This document shows, piece after piece, positions 38,901-51,459 of a stretch of DNA of 64,000 bases. Origin of the DNA: Myxocyprinus asiaticus (taxonomy: Eukaryota > Chordata > Actinopteri > Cypriniformes > Catostomidae); assembly GCF_019703515.2 (NCBI RefSeq), contig NC_059373.1, positions 17,912,781 to 17,976,780 of the forward strand, written 5' to 3'. Within the stretch, counting starts at the first letter, position 1. The number at the start of each line of letters is the position of its first letter. The position numbers and the translations under genes were made by a program. Below the pieces are notes generated by a model. It did not search any database. It was not told the DNA's origin and saw only the letters and a program-made list of their open reading frames with translations.

Positions 38901-41900
38901 GAGACTGTAAAGATGAAAAAATTATAATAGTATAATCAAATTTTTTTAGCATCACCAAACAGAGCTGCTTTTCAGACAGGTTCCCTGAACAATACCCCTG
39001 ACTACTAATGGTCAAACAAACAGATAATCCAGCCCCAAATGATCATAATTTGTTGAACTAATGTTGCTATGTAAGGCTACTTGGGATGCTCAAACAAAGA
39101 GAAATGTTTTAATAGTGCCACAGTGTTTTTACTTATTAGAGAAATCGTCCTATGAATGGTTTACTTGCAGCATAGTTGTCTCTGCAATTAAGCTGGGATT
39201 GGAGTACTTTAAAGTTATTGTAACATCAGAAACATGGTGTCAATTTGTCAAATGTTGTTTATTTTTTTAGGGTCTTTAAACAGTTCTGAGAAAATGTGTC
39301 ATGTACAAACACAGTATGTCAGCCTGATATCTTCAGTTTAAAGTTTACAAAGACAAACTGGTTTGCCAAGTTTTGTAGTAGTTATCCAATGCTTGTTTAA
39401 AGCTTGGAGGCTTCAACAAAAGGTTGCAGTAAAAGTCTGAAGAGAAAAAATTATGAACTGACCAAAATGTGAGTGGGAAGATGGGAGTTAAAATTTACCT
39501 GAAGGTGTAGTTACCAGGAACCAGGTTGTTCAGGGTGAGAATGGCAGTATCACCGGAGGCTTTTTCTTCTCGAAGTGGCCCCTTCACCTCCTCCCAATGC
39601 CATGACATCACTTTATCATCATCAGTACTCTCTGTGAAACAGACAGGTCATTTATAACCCCAAATATTTAATTTAATATCCTTTGTCACAGTAGAGAACA
39701 GAAGGTAAATTTAGTTCTGGTTTACATTACTGCAGTGTCAGAAATGAACCGGGCTCAGGACAAAAATGTCACAGAAAGTTCCAAAATGCCCCAGATGTTT
39801 AAAATGAGGGGACAAATAAATGCCCACTGTAGTGAATTCCTGTTTTTTGTTTAACAATTGGAATATTTTATACATAATATTCTATTCTAGGCCTGTCTAT
39901 GTATGGTTGTAGTGTCTCTGGAGACACTGTGGTGACCTTTAGGGCCAAAGTGTACTTCGGTTGTCTGTGTTGGTGATCGCGCCATGCACAGTATACGTGA
40001 CTCAAACTTCGTCATCAGCACAGTCCGTGCAGACTGACCGCGCACAGCCCAGATTTTCTTGACACAAGGATAGTCCTTGTCTCTGCGCATCTCTTGCGGT
40101 CAACATAATATATTTTGAAAGGCAACCCTGGTCGACCGGGCGCGATCCGATCTGGAACATAAAAAAGCGAAGCATACCAGGGCCTTTAGCTGTAAGATAT
40201 CTGTATTTGCTCTCTCAGAGGCAAGTGTTGTTGAATGCATAGCTAATATGAAGTTTTTTTAATTTTAGACATAATTGCTCACATTAAGAATCTATTTAAA
40301 TGATGATTCAAATTAAGTTTAAAGCTTAAATAGATGAAATAAAAAAAATATATATAAAAAATAAAGAAAAAAAAATAATAATATACTGCATTATGTCACA
40401 ATGTGATGCAATACCACGTAATATTGACTTCAACAGCAGTATTCCCTAACAAGCACTGTTTTGCTTCCGTCACTTTGATTTGTACTTAACATGTACAACA
40501 TACAGCAAGCATGATTTTAAAACACTGATGTATAATGCAAGTGCATAAAACTGGTTTAGCGAAAGACAATCTGATACGCACGGCTGCCATCAATCACAGT
40601 GGAACTTGTTGGCAAGAAGATTTCCTGATACTTTGGAGAAACCACAGCAACAGGTGGCTTGTTCACTCTTGGCTCTATAGAAATCAGAAAAGTAGGTTTT
40701 TAACATATTTTACTGACATCTATATGCCTTCAACAACTCCATACGGGCTTACAAAACAGAGTGTGACTCGTACATTAGAATTTGCAGGCAAATCATCACT
40801 AAACTCAGTTACCTGGTTTGACAGTAACGTTGACGTATCCTTCCCCATGTGCCCCATCACCATCCACTACGACCTCAAACTCATATAGACCCACTGTCAG
40901 CTAATGGGAAAGATCGTTTGGAATATAAGGAACTTTTAGAAAACAAAGCGCCTCTCCAAAGGTGAATTTTATTTACCTTACTGAGCTTGAGCGTCTTGCT
41001 GCGTTTACCCTCCATCTCCCCACTATAGTCTTTTGGATGTGTCCTCAAACGCCAGTCAAAGGCATAGTTAGTCTCTAAAGATATTAACAGAGACAGCGAA
41101 TTAGAGAACATATTTTAACCTCTAAAGTAATTTATTTCAGCGTCTTGCCATCACAAGCTGTTTCTAAATTGTCAGATACTATAACAAATACAATTCATAG
41201 AAATAAATCCCAAAATATGATATTTGTCATTAAAATAATGAGTTGCTGTTTCTGACGTAAACAATTCTTGATTTGCGAACAGCAAATTTTAGAGGCACTG
41301 GCTCTAGGACACTGACAGTTACAAAGGGGCATGAGCTAGCTTATTTAGAGCAGTACCTGAAGGGGGTGCTGGCACTACAAAAGCATTCAGCTCCACTTCA
41401 TTGCGCGGTAAAGTTACCTCCACGCTGTTGCCAGCAGATACAACTAGTTGCCGCACTATTACTTGAAACAAATTAAACACATTAAACAAATGTTTCATTA
41501 TATTGCACACACACCTGCTTTGTAAAATAGTGTGGTTAGTTGAAAGTAATAGTTGTATAACTGGATATTTGTTTACTTAGTTTGTAAAAGACAAACTCAC
41601 AAGAAAGGTGGTGAATAGTACAAACACATAATTATTGAGTGTAGTATGTTGTACCAGCTGGTGTTGTTGGTGGAGCCACTGAATGGGTGTCAGATGTGGC
41701 TTGTGGTGACTGATTACTGTTGTTGGATGCTGAATGATCCGTAGTGTCTGCTGCCAATGTTGAACTATGCTCAGATGCTGAGAGATCCACCTGTTCTCCA
41801 CTGCCACTGGTGGAATGGATCAGGGTTTCACCTGCTGTATGTGCAGGAGCCAGACCTTTGGTTGTAGTCAACGATGCTGTGGGATGTACAGACTGGACCT

Positions 41901-42861
41901 GTGAAATGTCCTGTTAGGATTCAAATCTCACGTTAGTTTACAAGAGTTAGGCCAGAAACATACTTCACGCAAGTATGCAAACACAGACGCGAGTGTTTGG
42001 AAAATGTTTTACCAAAACATGATGTGGTAGATCATGCTTAACGTAGGCTTTTGTGTTAGTTATACATTCACCGAGCACTTTATTAGGCACACCTGTACAC
42101 CTACTTATTAATGTGATAATCTAATCAGCCAATCATGTGGCAGCAGTGCAATGCATAAAATCATGCAGATACAGGTCAGGAGCTTCAATCAACCATCAGA
42201 ATGGGGAAAAATGTGATCTCAGTGATTTCGACCGTGGCATGATTGTTGGTGCCAGACGGCCTGGTTTAAATTTCTGTAACTGCTGATCTCCTGGGATTTT
42301 CACACACAACAGTCTCTAGAATTTACTCAGAATGGTGCCAAAAACAAAAAAAACTGAGTGAGCGGCTGTTCTGTGGGCAAAAACGACTTGTTATTGACAG
42401 AGGTCAGAGGAGAATGGCTAGAATGGGTCGAGCTAACAGAAAGGCTTCGGTAACTCAGATAACTGCTCTGTACAATAGTAGTGAGCAGAATAGCATCTCA
42501 GAATGCACATGTCGAACCTTGAGGTGGATAGGCTACAACAGCAGAAGAACATGTCGGGCACTTTATGAGGACCATAGTGTTCATAATAAAGTGAGTATAT
42601 TTTAGTCTTTTCTCACCCAAAACTAATTGTATCACTTCAGAAGACAGTGATTAAACCACTGAAGTGTTATGGATTACTTTATGTTGCCTTTATGTGCTTT
42701 TGGAAGCATCAAATGTTTGGTCACCATTGCACAGACCATCAGAGGGGAGTTATTCTTCTAAAAACCTTCGTCTGTTCAGCAGAAGAAAGAAAGTCATACA
42801 CATCTGGGATGGCATGAGGGTGAGTAAGTGATGAGAACATTTTCATTTTTGGGTGAACTAT

Positions 42862-42896
<35 letters not shown>

Positions 42897-45800
42897 CTCA
42901 GTAGAAGCAGACAGTTCACACTTATGTCCTCTTGTGGCAATGCTGGGAATGCAATACATACTTTCGTTGTGCTATGAATTGCAATAGGACAAAATTTCGG
43001 AATGCAACAACCCACAAAATCAAGCTTGCGTAGCTAGAAGCGTCTGCGTTCACGTACGGGCCTTAAACTTGATTTTCAACACTAGAATCCTACCTTTCTA
43101 CTCTCGCTATTGCTGAGGTATGTAGTATGTATACTGTGCACAGTACACAAATTTTCTGTATGCACAGAACACCTGCATGACCTACTCTATTTGCCGAGCT
43201 TTCTGCACAGAATAGTGTATGAGCTTGATCTTCCTTTTCCAGTGTGATGAAAGAACCAGAAGTAAAACCAGCTAAATTTTTTACTTCTCTATCTTGAATC
43301 ATTATTTCATCTGACCACCAGATGTTAAGATATTTTTACATCTAGTTGCATTCACTTGCAAACTGGATGGCACTTGTTGAGTTTCAACATGCAACGTGAT
43401 GTGACAAATACAGTGAGGAATGCAGCATTAAATTTGATCATGGAATAATATCTACAGTTTGTCGCATGCTTGCACAAGTTTCACTATTTTTTTAAAGTGG
43501 GAAGTATACAGTGTATACTGTGCAGTATACAGTAGTAGTAAGCTAGCATTCCATTCTGAACACAGCCAATGTCTTGCTCTACTGAAATCCTTTAAGATCA
43601 TTAAATGCAGTTTTCTCTGAAGCTTACATGCTCAGTCTCCCTAATGACTCTGACATCCTGAACATGGCGTGCTTTCCTCCTCCTGCGCATTCTCTTGTTG
43701 AGCTGCTGCAAAAGCCCCAGAGATTCTATATGAGGCTGCGGGAGCGATGTGATGGAGCAGCCTTCCGATCGAGCACAGGCCAGTAACACACAGCGGCCAC
43801 CAAGGCTCCACACAGCACCGCAGGAGGGCTTCAGGCAGCAGGATTCCCAGCACCGAGGCCCTCCCCGGTCCACCGCCAGCGGCTGCCACCCCAGACCAAT
43901 AACGCTGCTCCAGTGGATGCCCAGCACGCCTCCTGTTACTGTGCAAATGCTTGATGAAACCCCTGAGAGAGGGACACACGAGTGTAAAAGAAAAGTCAAA
44001 AAGAGAAAAGAGGATATATTCTAACACAATATGGACAGTGAAGGCATACATTGCCAAACATCAAAAAGCCATGGCATTGTGGTATTGACACTTTTGGTCT
44101 CAACACCTATTAATCAGTGTTAGGATGCATGCTCAGTGATGCGGCTATGCATGTGAACATTCAAATGAACTTTTTGATCAAAATAACCATCTTGGCAAGG
44201 TATTCATGTAACACCCATTTAAGTGAATGAACAAAATTGGATATGTGGCAAAATACTGGATCTATGCATTTTTCTACTTGAAGTGTAAATGCAGCCTCAT
44301 ACACTTACAGCTCTCTACTCTGTTGTTAAAATTAATCAAACAACCCTATTGGCAAGACAAATAGAAAACCATTTATTTCCTTGTGACTGTTTACTTGAAT
44401 AATTACTTGGAAAAACATGAAGCAATCATATTTTCTTGAGAAATATTTAAAAGCTATATTCTATTGTTTTAATTTAATTTGATTACATTTATATTAACAC
44501 TTAAATTTTGAAATAACACAATGTGTTCAATAGCACATTAGTTTATCAAAATTTGGCATTGAGAATCAAGAAATTTCATTGGTATTGGTTTCGACTAATA
44601 CAATTTTGGCATCATGACAGTCTTACAGCCTATGCATGCAGACTTGCATCTAGAATGACAGGATAGGAAATAATGCTTTTTCATACCACCACAAGACAAG
44701 GATATTTATCATGTTCTCAACACATTGACTTAACTGCACTGTGCCTACAGTTGCCCATTTGGAAAACAGGATGTAAGAGTCCAGTTAAAAATCCACCCCC
44801 TTCCCAATCCCTTCATTGACACTGTTTTGTCTCTACAGACTGTTTCCATAACAACAAGAGTAGCTTATTATGGGATAGCAGTGTAACTTGAACGGCAAGA
44901 CACAGTTGGAGGCCCCACCCGTGCAGATTTTTTTGGGGGGTGGGGACACAATATACGTCTGTTTTGTGATTTTCCCCTTTTGTGAAAATGAACACAGAGC
45001 GCCCATTATGCTTCCCACATTGTAGTCCCCCAAACCAGTGCCATCACTCATAAGTCTAACAAATCTTCATTATACACTCACATGTACAAAATTCCCATAC
45101 AAACCCTAAAGATTACTTGTGTAAAAAAGGTTACTGTTAAAACACAACTGACACAGGCTAACAAAAGTATACCATTCTCAACTATTGTATACTAGAACAA
45201 AAGTATGGAGATGCAATAATTATTATTTAATTCACATTCATATTTCTAATAGTATTGATGCAGATTTATTCCACATATAAAAAAAAGAGAATCAGGCCAC
45301 TTTATGCCAAGTGCACACAACAAGACTGAAGCTTGTCGCCCTGCGCACATTTGAAGAATCATTTTCTTGCCTTCTGTCGAGTTGATGCATATTTTGCACA
45401 ACTAATCACAGATTAGGTGTCAATTACAAGATAATTTTTCTCCTCAACTTCAGTGTCGAAACGGAAATTCAAATCTGAATGAACAACATGAAGGAAGGGC
45501 TTGAAGTTAATTTTGCTCTGATTTGCACAGAAAGTGAAAAAATAATAAAAGTTTCTGCTTCCCAATGCATTGCTCTCCTCTTGTGCTCTCTCATCCTCAC
45601 TGGCTGATGCTTGTTGATGCTTGCTCATTTGTTGGGACACAGTGCATACCCCTGACAACTGGTCGGCTAGGTAGTTTGAGCTGTAAGATAACCACAATCT
45701 GGGGCGTTTTGTTGCAAACTGCTCGCAGACTTGAAACATCAAAGTGCGACAAGCGTCAACCTTGAAGTGCTCCCTTGGCTTTAGCTAGAGGAACAGCTTA

Positions 45801-45916
45801 CCAGTAACAGGGCAGAGGAAATACAGACAGGCCAGGTACAGGGAGGGTCTGGACTGCATTAGCGGTTTCCAGGGGAAGGAGTTCCCCCTGTGCATCCTCA
45901 GCTCTGCATTGGGCAT
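29915..45916 (-). CDS. kiaa0319l: KIAA0319-like PKD-repeat membrane protein (AAV receptor homologue), 20 coding exons
   Basis: Type I glycoprotein of the plasma membrane, Golgi and endosomes, needed by adeno-associated viruses in mammals; its normal role is unclear. Exons in coding order: 45916-45802, 43962-43628, 41910-41655, 41461-41357, 41074-40977, 40900-40813, 40674-40582, 39631-39499, 38904-38676, 38498-38375, 38286-38154, 37974-37826, 37548-37397, 34888-34750, 34454-34295, 33449-33307, 33209-33087, 32989-32899, 30752-30664, 30111-29915. Phases join to 983 residues (human about 1049). Signal peptide near 1-38; Cys-rich MANSC-type domain 40-120; Ser/Thr-rich linker; five PKD domains about 237-716 (NKPPVA, AGPDKELTLP, DGSKSSDDQ, YTFTLTVTD); Cys-rich segment 818-858; one membrane helix about 863-886; tail with an endocytosis-type YKML (900-903). 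The end, QNGSVRNGQ...EALL, identifies KIAA0319L rather than KIAA0319. An in-frame TGA precedes the chosen ATG. Confidence 0.95.
30212..30645 (-). mobile_element. tRNA-derived SINE (family A, copy 3), last kiaa0319l intron
   Basis: T-rich tail at the left, family body (GTCCTCGTGGTCACGTAGTG), and tRNA-like head at the right (CACTGAGCTACC). It fills most of the 552-base intron between the last two coding exons. Flanking duplication not clear. Confidence 0.85.
30848..32372. mobile_element. Possible DNA-transposon remnant, kiaa0319l intron
   Basis: The left edge (ACTACATTTACATGAACGCC) and right edge (CATGTAAACATGG, reverse orientation) share inverted 'ACATTTACATG' type ends, and both sides carry a GCGAGTTATTG/CAATAAACCG pair. 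No transposase seen. Exact ends uncertain. Confidence 0.35.
33488..33770 (+). mobile_element. Short inverted-repeat element, 'TTCACCC' family, kiaa0319l intron
   Basis: Begins AATAGTTTAGCCAAAAATGA and ends with the inverted terminus (TTTTTGGTAAACTATCC). Internal blocks GTGAATGGTGACTGAGG and GTTTGGAACAACATGAGG are shared with the 17.9-kb copy. Confidence 0.65.
33905..34245. repeat. Unassigned repeat-like segment, kiaa0319l intron
   Basis: A GC-richer block starting near GTGGCATGGGGGGTGTGG and ending after AATAAAATATTCACATTGAC, with a style unlike the flanking intron. It looks like part of a retroelement or LTR, but I could not name the family. Confidence 0.3.
35803..36465. repeat. Repeat related to the 'CGATATATCGG' family
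   Basis: Starts with GACCGATATATCGGTTTTAC and contains several CCGATAG/ATCGG pieces, similar in style to the edges of the composite at 18777-25590. Ends uncertain. Confidence 0.35.
36472..37208. mobile_element. Tc1-type element with fold-back transposase fragments, kiaa0319l intron
   Basis: Terminal repeats CACCGATCAGCCACAACATT (left) and its near complement (right) sit next to TA at the left end. Inside, the same transposase N-terminal piece occurs twice in opposite orientation: minus strand 36780-36700 (MIVGARRAGLSISVTADLL) and plus strand 36938-36990 (MIVGARWAGLSISVTADLL). The DDE catalytic domain is absent. Non-autonomous. Confidence 0.8.
42065..42596 (+). mobile_element. Tc1-type element, internally deleted, kiaa0319l intron
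   Basis: The left terminus CATTCACCGAGCACTTTATT follows TA and the right end carries the inverted CATAATAAAGTG. The plus strand keeps the transposase N-terminal region (GMIVGA-like block, then a frame from 42414) and then jumps to the right terminus. The C-terminal DDE region is missing. The internal segment near 42130-42330 matches the Tc1 copy at 36840-37010. Confidence 0.8.
42605..42896 (-). mobile_element. Short inverted-repeat element, 'TTCACCC' family, with A-run
   Basis: Left end TTTTCTCACCCAAAACTAA, right end ATTTTTGGGTGAACTATTCC, followed by an A-run of about 27. It lies immediately after the Tc1 copy. In the kiaa0319l intron between coding exons 2 and 3. Confidence 0.65.
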
Positions 45917-46065
45917 CTTTCAACTAAGAGCAAGGACCTTACAAACAGGATACCAAACTCATACAGTCAATTCATGTCACCAAGTAAAAAATAATAAACC
46001 TTGACTACAAACCATATACTTTTTTTTTTAATGTATATTACTATAACAATATATATGGTATATAG

Positions 46066-46492
46066 TTTTTTTTTTTTTCACCCAATTTGGAATGCCCAAT
46101 TCCCAATGCGCTTTTAAGTCCTCATGGTCGCGTAGTGATTCACGTCAATCCGGGTGGCAGAGGATGAATCCCAGCTGCCTCTGCGTCTGAGACCGCCAAC
46201 CCATGCATCTTATCACATAGTTTGTTGAGCACGTTGCCACGGAAACATAGCGCATGTGGAGGCTTCACGCCATCCACCGCGGCATCCACGCTCAACTCAC
46301 CACACGCCCCACCGAGAACGAACCACATTACAGCGACCACGAGGAGGTTACCCCATGTGACTCTACCCTCCCTATCAACCGGGCCAATTTGGTTGCGTAG
46401 GAGACCTGGCTGGAGTCACTCAGCACGCCCTGGGATTGCAAACTCCAAGGGTGGTAGCCAGCGTCTTTTACCACTGAGCTAGCCAGGCTCCA
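46066..46492 (-). mobile_element. tRNA-derived SINE (family A, copy 4), kiaa0319l 5' UTR intron
   Basis: Inverted copy with a T-run at 46066-46078, family body, and tRNA-like head at the right (CACTGAGCTAGCCAGGCTCC). Flanking duplication not resolved. Confidence 0.85.
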
Positions 46493-46931
46493 CAATCAAC
46501 AATATATATATTAGAAATAATGTTACTTGTAATATCACAGAAAATTTGAAATGTACCTTTACAGAAAACACAGTGATTGTGGGAGGGAAATGAACTGAGA
46601 TGTGAGTAGACAGATGAAGAGTCATCCACACAAACACCTCCTGAGCCCACAGCAGCATGGCACCACAATGAATACTGTGGGAGTCAGTGGGACTTCTGTT
46701 AAAAAATGAATCACAATTCTGATTTATGACAAAAACATGCAAAACTCATCTCAGTTATGTTAGTAAAATCAAATAAGTGTCCTGATCTAATCCTTGTATG
46801 TGAAAATTGACACACACTACCATTATTGATTTACTGATTTATCTTTCAATAAGCCATCTCAGACACACAATACTGAAACATTAAACAGAAGACATGTCAC
46901 ATTTTTTGAAAGAAACATAATCAAATTTATT

Positions 46932-47205
46932 ACAGGAATAGTTCACCCAAAAATCAAAAAACAAAAAATGGATTTAACCACTTGAGTTGTATGGATAACT
47001 TTTATGCTGCCTTTATGTGAGTTTTGGAGCTTCAAACTTTAAGTCACCATTCAATTGCATTGTATGGGCCTATAGAGCAGAGATATTCTTCTAAAAATCT
47101 TCATTTGTGTTCTGCAGAGGAAAGAAAGTCATGCACATCTGGGATGGCATGAGGGAGAGTAAATGATGAGAGAATTGTCATTTTTGGGTGAACTACCCCT
47201 TTAAA
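46932..47205 (+). mobile_element. Short inverted-repeat element, 'TTCACCC' family
   Basis: Complete copy with both ends: GGAATAGTTCACCCAAAAAT at the left and ATTTTTGGGTGAACTACCCC at the right. About 275 bp, no coding capacity. Confidence 0.75.
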
Positions 47206-47389
47206 CAAAATGAGGTCAATTTAAAGTAAGGCTCAATCACAGACTGTATATAAAGTCTATGGGCTCAGTGCAAGCAAAACCAAAAGTCTAGTTCTCATCA
47301 GAGCACATGAACTGTAGTAGAAGTATGTAGTAGATGCATAGTGTCACTGTGAGCAATTCTGGGAACCTGTTATAATTATAATTTTCTTT

Positions 47390-47625
47390 ATTTATCACAC
47401 ATTATACATTTGCACATATACAGTGAAATTCTTCTTTTTCACATATCCCAGCTAGGCTGGGGTCAGAGTGCAGGGTCAGCCATGATACGGCGCCCCTGGA
47501 GCAGATAGGTTCAAGGGCCTTGCTCAAGGGCCCAACAGTGGCATCTTGGCAGTGATGGGGCTTGAACCCCCGACCTTCTGATCAATAACCCAGAGCCTTA
47601 ACCGCTGAGCTACCACTGCCCCCAC
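47390..47625 (-). mobile_element. Second tRNA-derived SINE family, inverted copy
   Basis: On the minus strand it opens GGGGCAGTGGTAGCTCAGCG (A box), has the B-box region GGTTCAAGCCCC, continues through a conserved body and ends GTGATAAATAAAG. It differs from family A in head and body. Located in the inferred kiaa0319l 5' UTR intron. Confidence 0.8.
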
Positions 47626-47879
47626 ACAGTGTTGGTCATTTTAAAAAGAACAGATTATGGCATTTTCTGAGAAAAAAATTGTCACGTGAATAAAAAGAAA
47701 ACATTAAATGAGATCAAGTTAAAAAAAAAAACATTTGGGCACTGAAGAGGCAACATGAACAATTCTCCTACTGACTCCACCAACAACAATAAACAAATGG
47801 AAGCTATTGTCACGTTGTAAGAGAATGTCCATTTAACACAAAGCCTCACTTTGACGTTAAATGCTTAATCAGTTACTCC

Positions 47880-47907
47880 CTTTATTTTATTTTATTTTAT
47901 TTTATTT
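47880..47907. repeat. (TTTTA)n microsatellite
   Basis: Five pentanucleotide units in the inferred kiaa0319l 5' UTR intron. Confidence 0.85.
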
Positions 47908-48734
47908 TTGGGGGCGTTTCAAAATTAGGCCAACATAGCTGTTAGCAGCACACTGGTTTTGAAAAGCAGGACAGACAAATTATACGTGGGCATTACAGAG
48001 TCCAGTTTGACGTGAATGGTAAGGTTGCGCAGTTGATACAGAACAGATAGGGACGATTATATTCGGGCATGTGAATAAGACAAGGAATCACGCAGGTGTG
48101 AAGATCCGGGCTGACAAGCTGTCATTGCAGGCCTTCTTTCAGCCAGCTAAAACACAGTATAACGCACTGGTTAAATGGATTCATTAGGCAAATCCTGCAT
48201 GGTAGGCATTCTGTGCAAGCATGCGACAAACTGACAAAAAACATTTTATATCGGAGACAGGCCATCTTTAAATGAACAAGCAGTTTGCAAATCGTTTAAT
48301 TCATATGAATCATTAAACTGATGACATTAACATATTTCTCTGTTTAAATTATGCTTAAAATTGTTCATGGCCAAGCACATACAAATCAGAATTTAAAATA
48401 CGAAAAATTTACTTTTAAATTCACTATTTAACCTGCAAATTGGGAGCGCTCACATCGCGCGCTGGTGGTGCACATTAGATTCGTAATCCCCCACAAAAAG
48501 AGAGAGATTAAAAACGTCACATTTCATCGACAGTGTTTTTTTTTTTTTTTTTAAGATCGCGTGATTAAGGCAGGTATTCGGCAAATACCGGAGGATAACC
48601 GAGAGGCATGCTGCTAACAGCTGTTCTGTGTTGGTTACTACTAAATATGAAATAACTTCAAAATGCGCGATTCGCTCTGTATTCATTAATAAATTATGCT
48701 TACTGACTACCAGAGTAAGACTGATGTCACTCAC

Positions 48735-48900
48735 CTGCTCACTGTCAGTCAGATTGTTGTCGCACGAAAAGACATTAGACCCTTAAAGCAGAATCTGTTT
48801 TCATCTCGATCTGGGTCACTAATCTCTCGCAATTACACCTTCACACGGATACAGGCACACGCACACTACGAACTGCATGACATTTCCGCCCCGCACACCA
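48735..48900 (-). promoter_or_regulatory. kiaa0319l: Probable untranslated first exon and promoter of kiaa0319l
   Basis: The kiaa0319l start codon lies 13 bases after a splice acceptor (minus-strand CTCTTAG), so an upstream untranslated exon is needed. The minus strand shows a near-consensus donor, GAGCAG|GTGAGTG, at 48735/48734 in a locally CpG-richer stretch. The upper limit is not defined by sequence. Confidence 0.5.
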
Positions 48901-48999
48901 GGTCGTCATGTTTAAAGTCTAGAGTTAGAGGACTGAACAGAACAGATAGCAACATGTACACACAGTTTAAGGAAAATTATGAAAATATTAGGGTATCGC

Positions 49000-49970
49000 G
49001 AGTGTTATAATAATATTATGAATTTTGCAAATGATAAAGCAATGAAGATGCCACTCACATTTAAAAAACATTTTTTTTTATTGAACTACAATAAAGAACA
49101 ACAGACAAGACACAAAGTACATCCAGAACTACAGTAATACAGAAAAAAGAAAACACGTAGCCAGGAGGTAGGCTAACAATTATAGAAATAGATTTAAAGA
49201 ACCACATATAGATACTGCAGCTTTCTTGTTATCTGAATGAAGAAAAGTCTTGATATATATTTGTTCAAGAATCAAAAACAAAGGATTGGTTTGACTATAT
49301 TTACATTTATGTATATGATATTTAGCGAAAATTAAATATTATAAATATTATTTTGTTTTGCTTGAGGGGACATTATTAAAATGCCACTCACAAATATGGC
49401 TGCAACGTTCGCCTTAATAACGTCATTTCCGCTTTTAATTTCGAGGCCCTAAAACAGAGAAAAAATAAAATACAATTTAGATTAAAAAAATGTAGTTTTA
49501 TATTTAAAATGTAGAGTTACATTGTAGATTTTAATTTAGAAATATATTTGAATTTAATTTCATTTAGGTTTATTTTAAACAGATATTTTTATATATGTAT
49601 TAAACCATAAATATGCTAAATTAGACATTTAAAACTGTATATTTATTTTTACAGTTCCAATGTTTATGCATATTTATGCATAGTTTTTAAAAATCTACAT
49701 TGTTATAACAACAATGTAGATTTACATTTAGAAATATATTTGAATGTAATTTCATTTAGGTTTATATTTAACAGGTATTTTTAAATATTATAATAGTACA
49801 TTTTTTTTCAATATATAATTCTGATGTTTTTATTTATTTATTTTTGCATAGAATCAATGTGTGTTGGCACATCTTCTCAGCACCTGGTACCTATAATTTT
49901 GTCTAGTTATCTCATCTCAGGGTGAGAAATGAAGGCCTCATTTTGAGACTAATAGATATGAAGTAATGTT
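49000..49970. other. Intergenic, AT-rich, no gene seen
   Basis: Upstream of kiaa0319l. Contains a short near-duplicate (TTTCATTTAGGTTTAT at about 49559 and 49752) but no exon or repeat family that I recognise. Confidence 0.4.
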
Positions 49971-49973
49971 AAA

Positions 49974-50300
49974 GGAATGTTCCGGGTTCAATACAAGTTA
50001 AGCTCGATCAACAGCATTTGTGGCATAATGTTGATTACCACAAAAATGTATGTGTTAAGATGTTACAGAGAGGCACTTACAATGGAAGTGAATGGGGCCA
50101 ATTTTTGTAGGGTTTAAAAACAGAAATGTGAAGCTTATAGTTTTACAAAAGGACTTACATTAATTCTTCTGTTAAAACTTGTGTATTATTTGAGCTGTAA
50201 AGTTGTTTAAATTGTAATTTTTACAGTCGTTTTAGGTTTGTTGACATAACATTGTTATGGCAACGAAGTTGAAAAATTGGCTACAACTTTGCCCAGAAAG
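49974..50300 (+). mobile_element. Interspersed repeat, 'TTCCGGGTTCAATACAAG' family
   Basis: Begins GGAATGTTCCGGGTTCAATA and continues with blocks (GCATTTGTGGCATAATG, AATGGAAGTGAATGGGG) that I recall as very common in cyprinid genomes. Only one copy is in this window, so membership rests on memory. Confidence 0.5.
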
Positions 50301-50415
50301 GTTATTAAGTGTTTATCTGCATATTGTTTGTGTTGTGTTTTTTTTTATTATTTATTTATTTTTTATTTTTTGCATTCTATTAAGAGAAGAGAAAATTTTC
50401 ACTTGCTATTTAAAT

Positions 50416-50965
50416 AAAGGTGCTATATGTAATATTTTTACTGTGCTAAATCATAAAATGATCATAATAAGTCATTAGAGAATTAGGAAAAATGTGAAAC
50501 TGAAATACTGGCTTCTCCGATAACAATCCTACAGCCAGTATATTCTACACTGAAGTTTCCATTCTGGGCCGGCATTTGTGTTTGTGTTTTGGCCTGTGTG
50601 ATCCCGCCCACTGCCCACTCACCAATAGTATTTCGACACCGCCGGGTTGCCAGATTTGAACAAGTTTTCAGGCAAACAACACTGCGTGCTGCAGCCATGA
50701 AGCCAGCAAACAAACTGGATCAGAGATAACAGATTCCACCCGACCTAAAAACCGCCATGACCAGAGGCTTATTAAAAGAAGTACAAATACTGGAGATGCC
50801 TTTGGAAGATGGAGACAGCTTAAAGCCCAGAAATCCTTTAAAACATTCTAACAACCCGCATGAGCTTCGAGTCTGGGGCTGGGGAGACAACTCTCCAATA
50901 TTTTGAATTTGGACTGCAGTACCCATTTCAAACGTTTGTTGTCAATCTTACATAAAGCACCTTTA
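50416..50965. mobile_element. MITE-like element, 'AAAGGTGCTATATG' family, copy 1
   Basis: Inverted ends AAAGGTGCTATATGTAA and the complement of AAAGGTGCTTTATGTAA bound about 550 bp. The left terminus recurs at 53600. No transposase. Confidence 0.65.
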
Positions 50966-51459
50966 AATAACATTGAACACCAGAGATCGCTGTCGCCTTT
51001 TTTACTTACATGGTTTTGGCTCAACAACTCTTTCTCCCTTTAACTAGTCTTGCATGGGAACACTACCCCACATGGAGGCAGTCACTTCGGCCTGTAGTAC
51101 AGCAACTACATTTTCAAGTACAGATACAGAAATGTGGCATGTGCAGAACATTATTGCCGAGTTCTTTCTATGTCTGTATGTGTGTGCATGAAAGTGGGTA
51201 GGCAATAGGCATATACCATATTCATGAGTTTGTATGTTTGTTTGTTTGTTTTATCAGCATCAGTAATTTAGGTTACAATTTACATTTCCTTTTTAGTTTT
51301 TTAGACGTTTTATATTAACCTTTTTTTCTCCTAGTTCATTAATGAATGATCTGCTGTGCAACAGATTATTTTTTTCCTCTTAATATGAGGTCATAAAAAA
51401 CTGCATGTATATTAAAATAGCAAAATGTTGTTAAAAATAGTTTGAATGAAGCACAGCAT

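Noticed and set aside
41577..41807. 76-codon frame overlapping kiaa0319l coding exon 3
   Set aside because: Out-of-frame reading of the Ser/Thr-rich linker exon.
43641..44057. 138-codon minus-strand frame over the MANSC-type exon
   Set aside because: Shadow frame. The other frame (43962-43628) carries the Cys-rich domain, fits splice sites and joins in phase with both neighbours.
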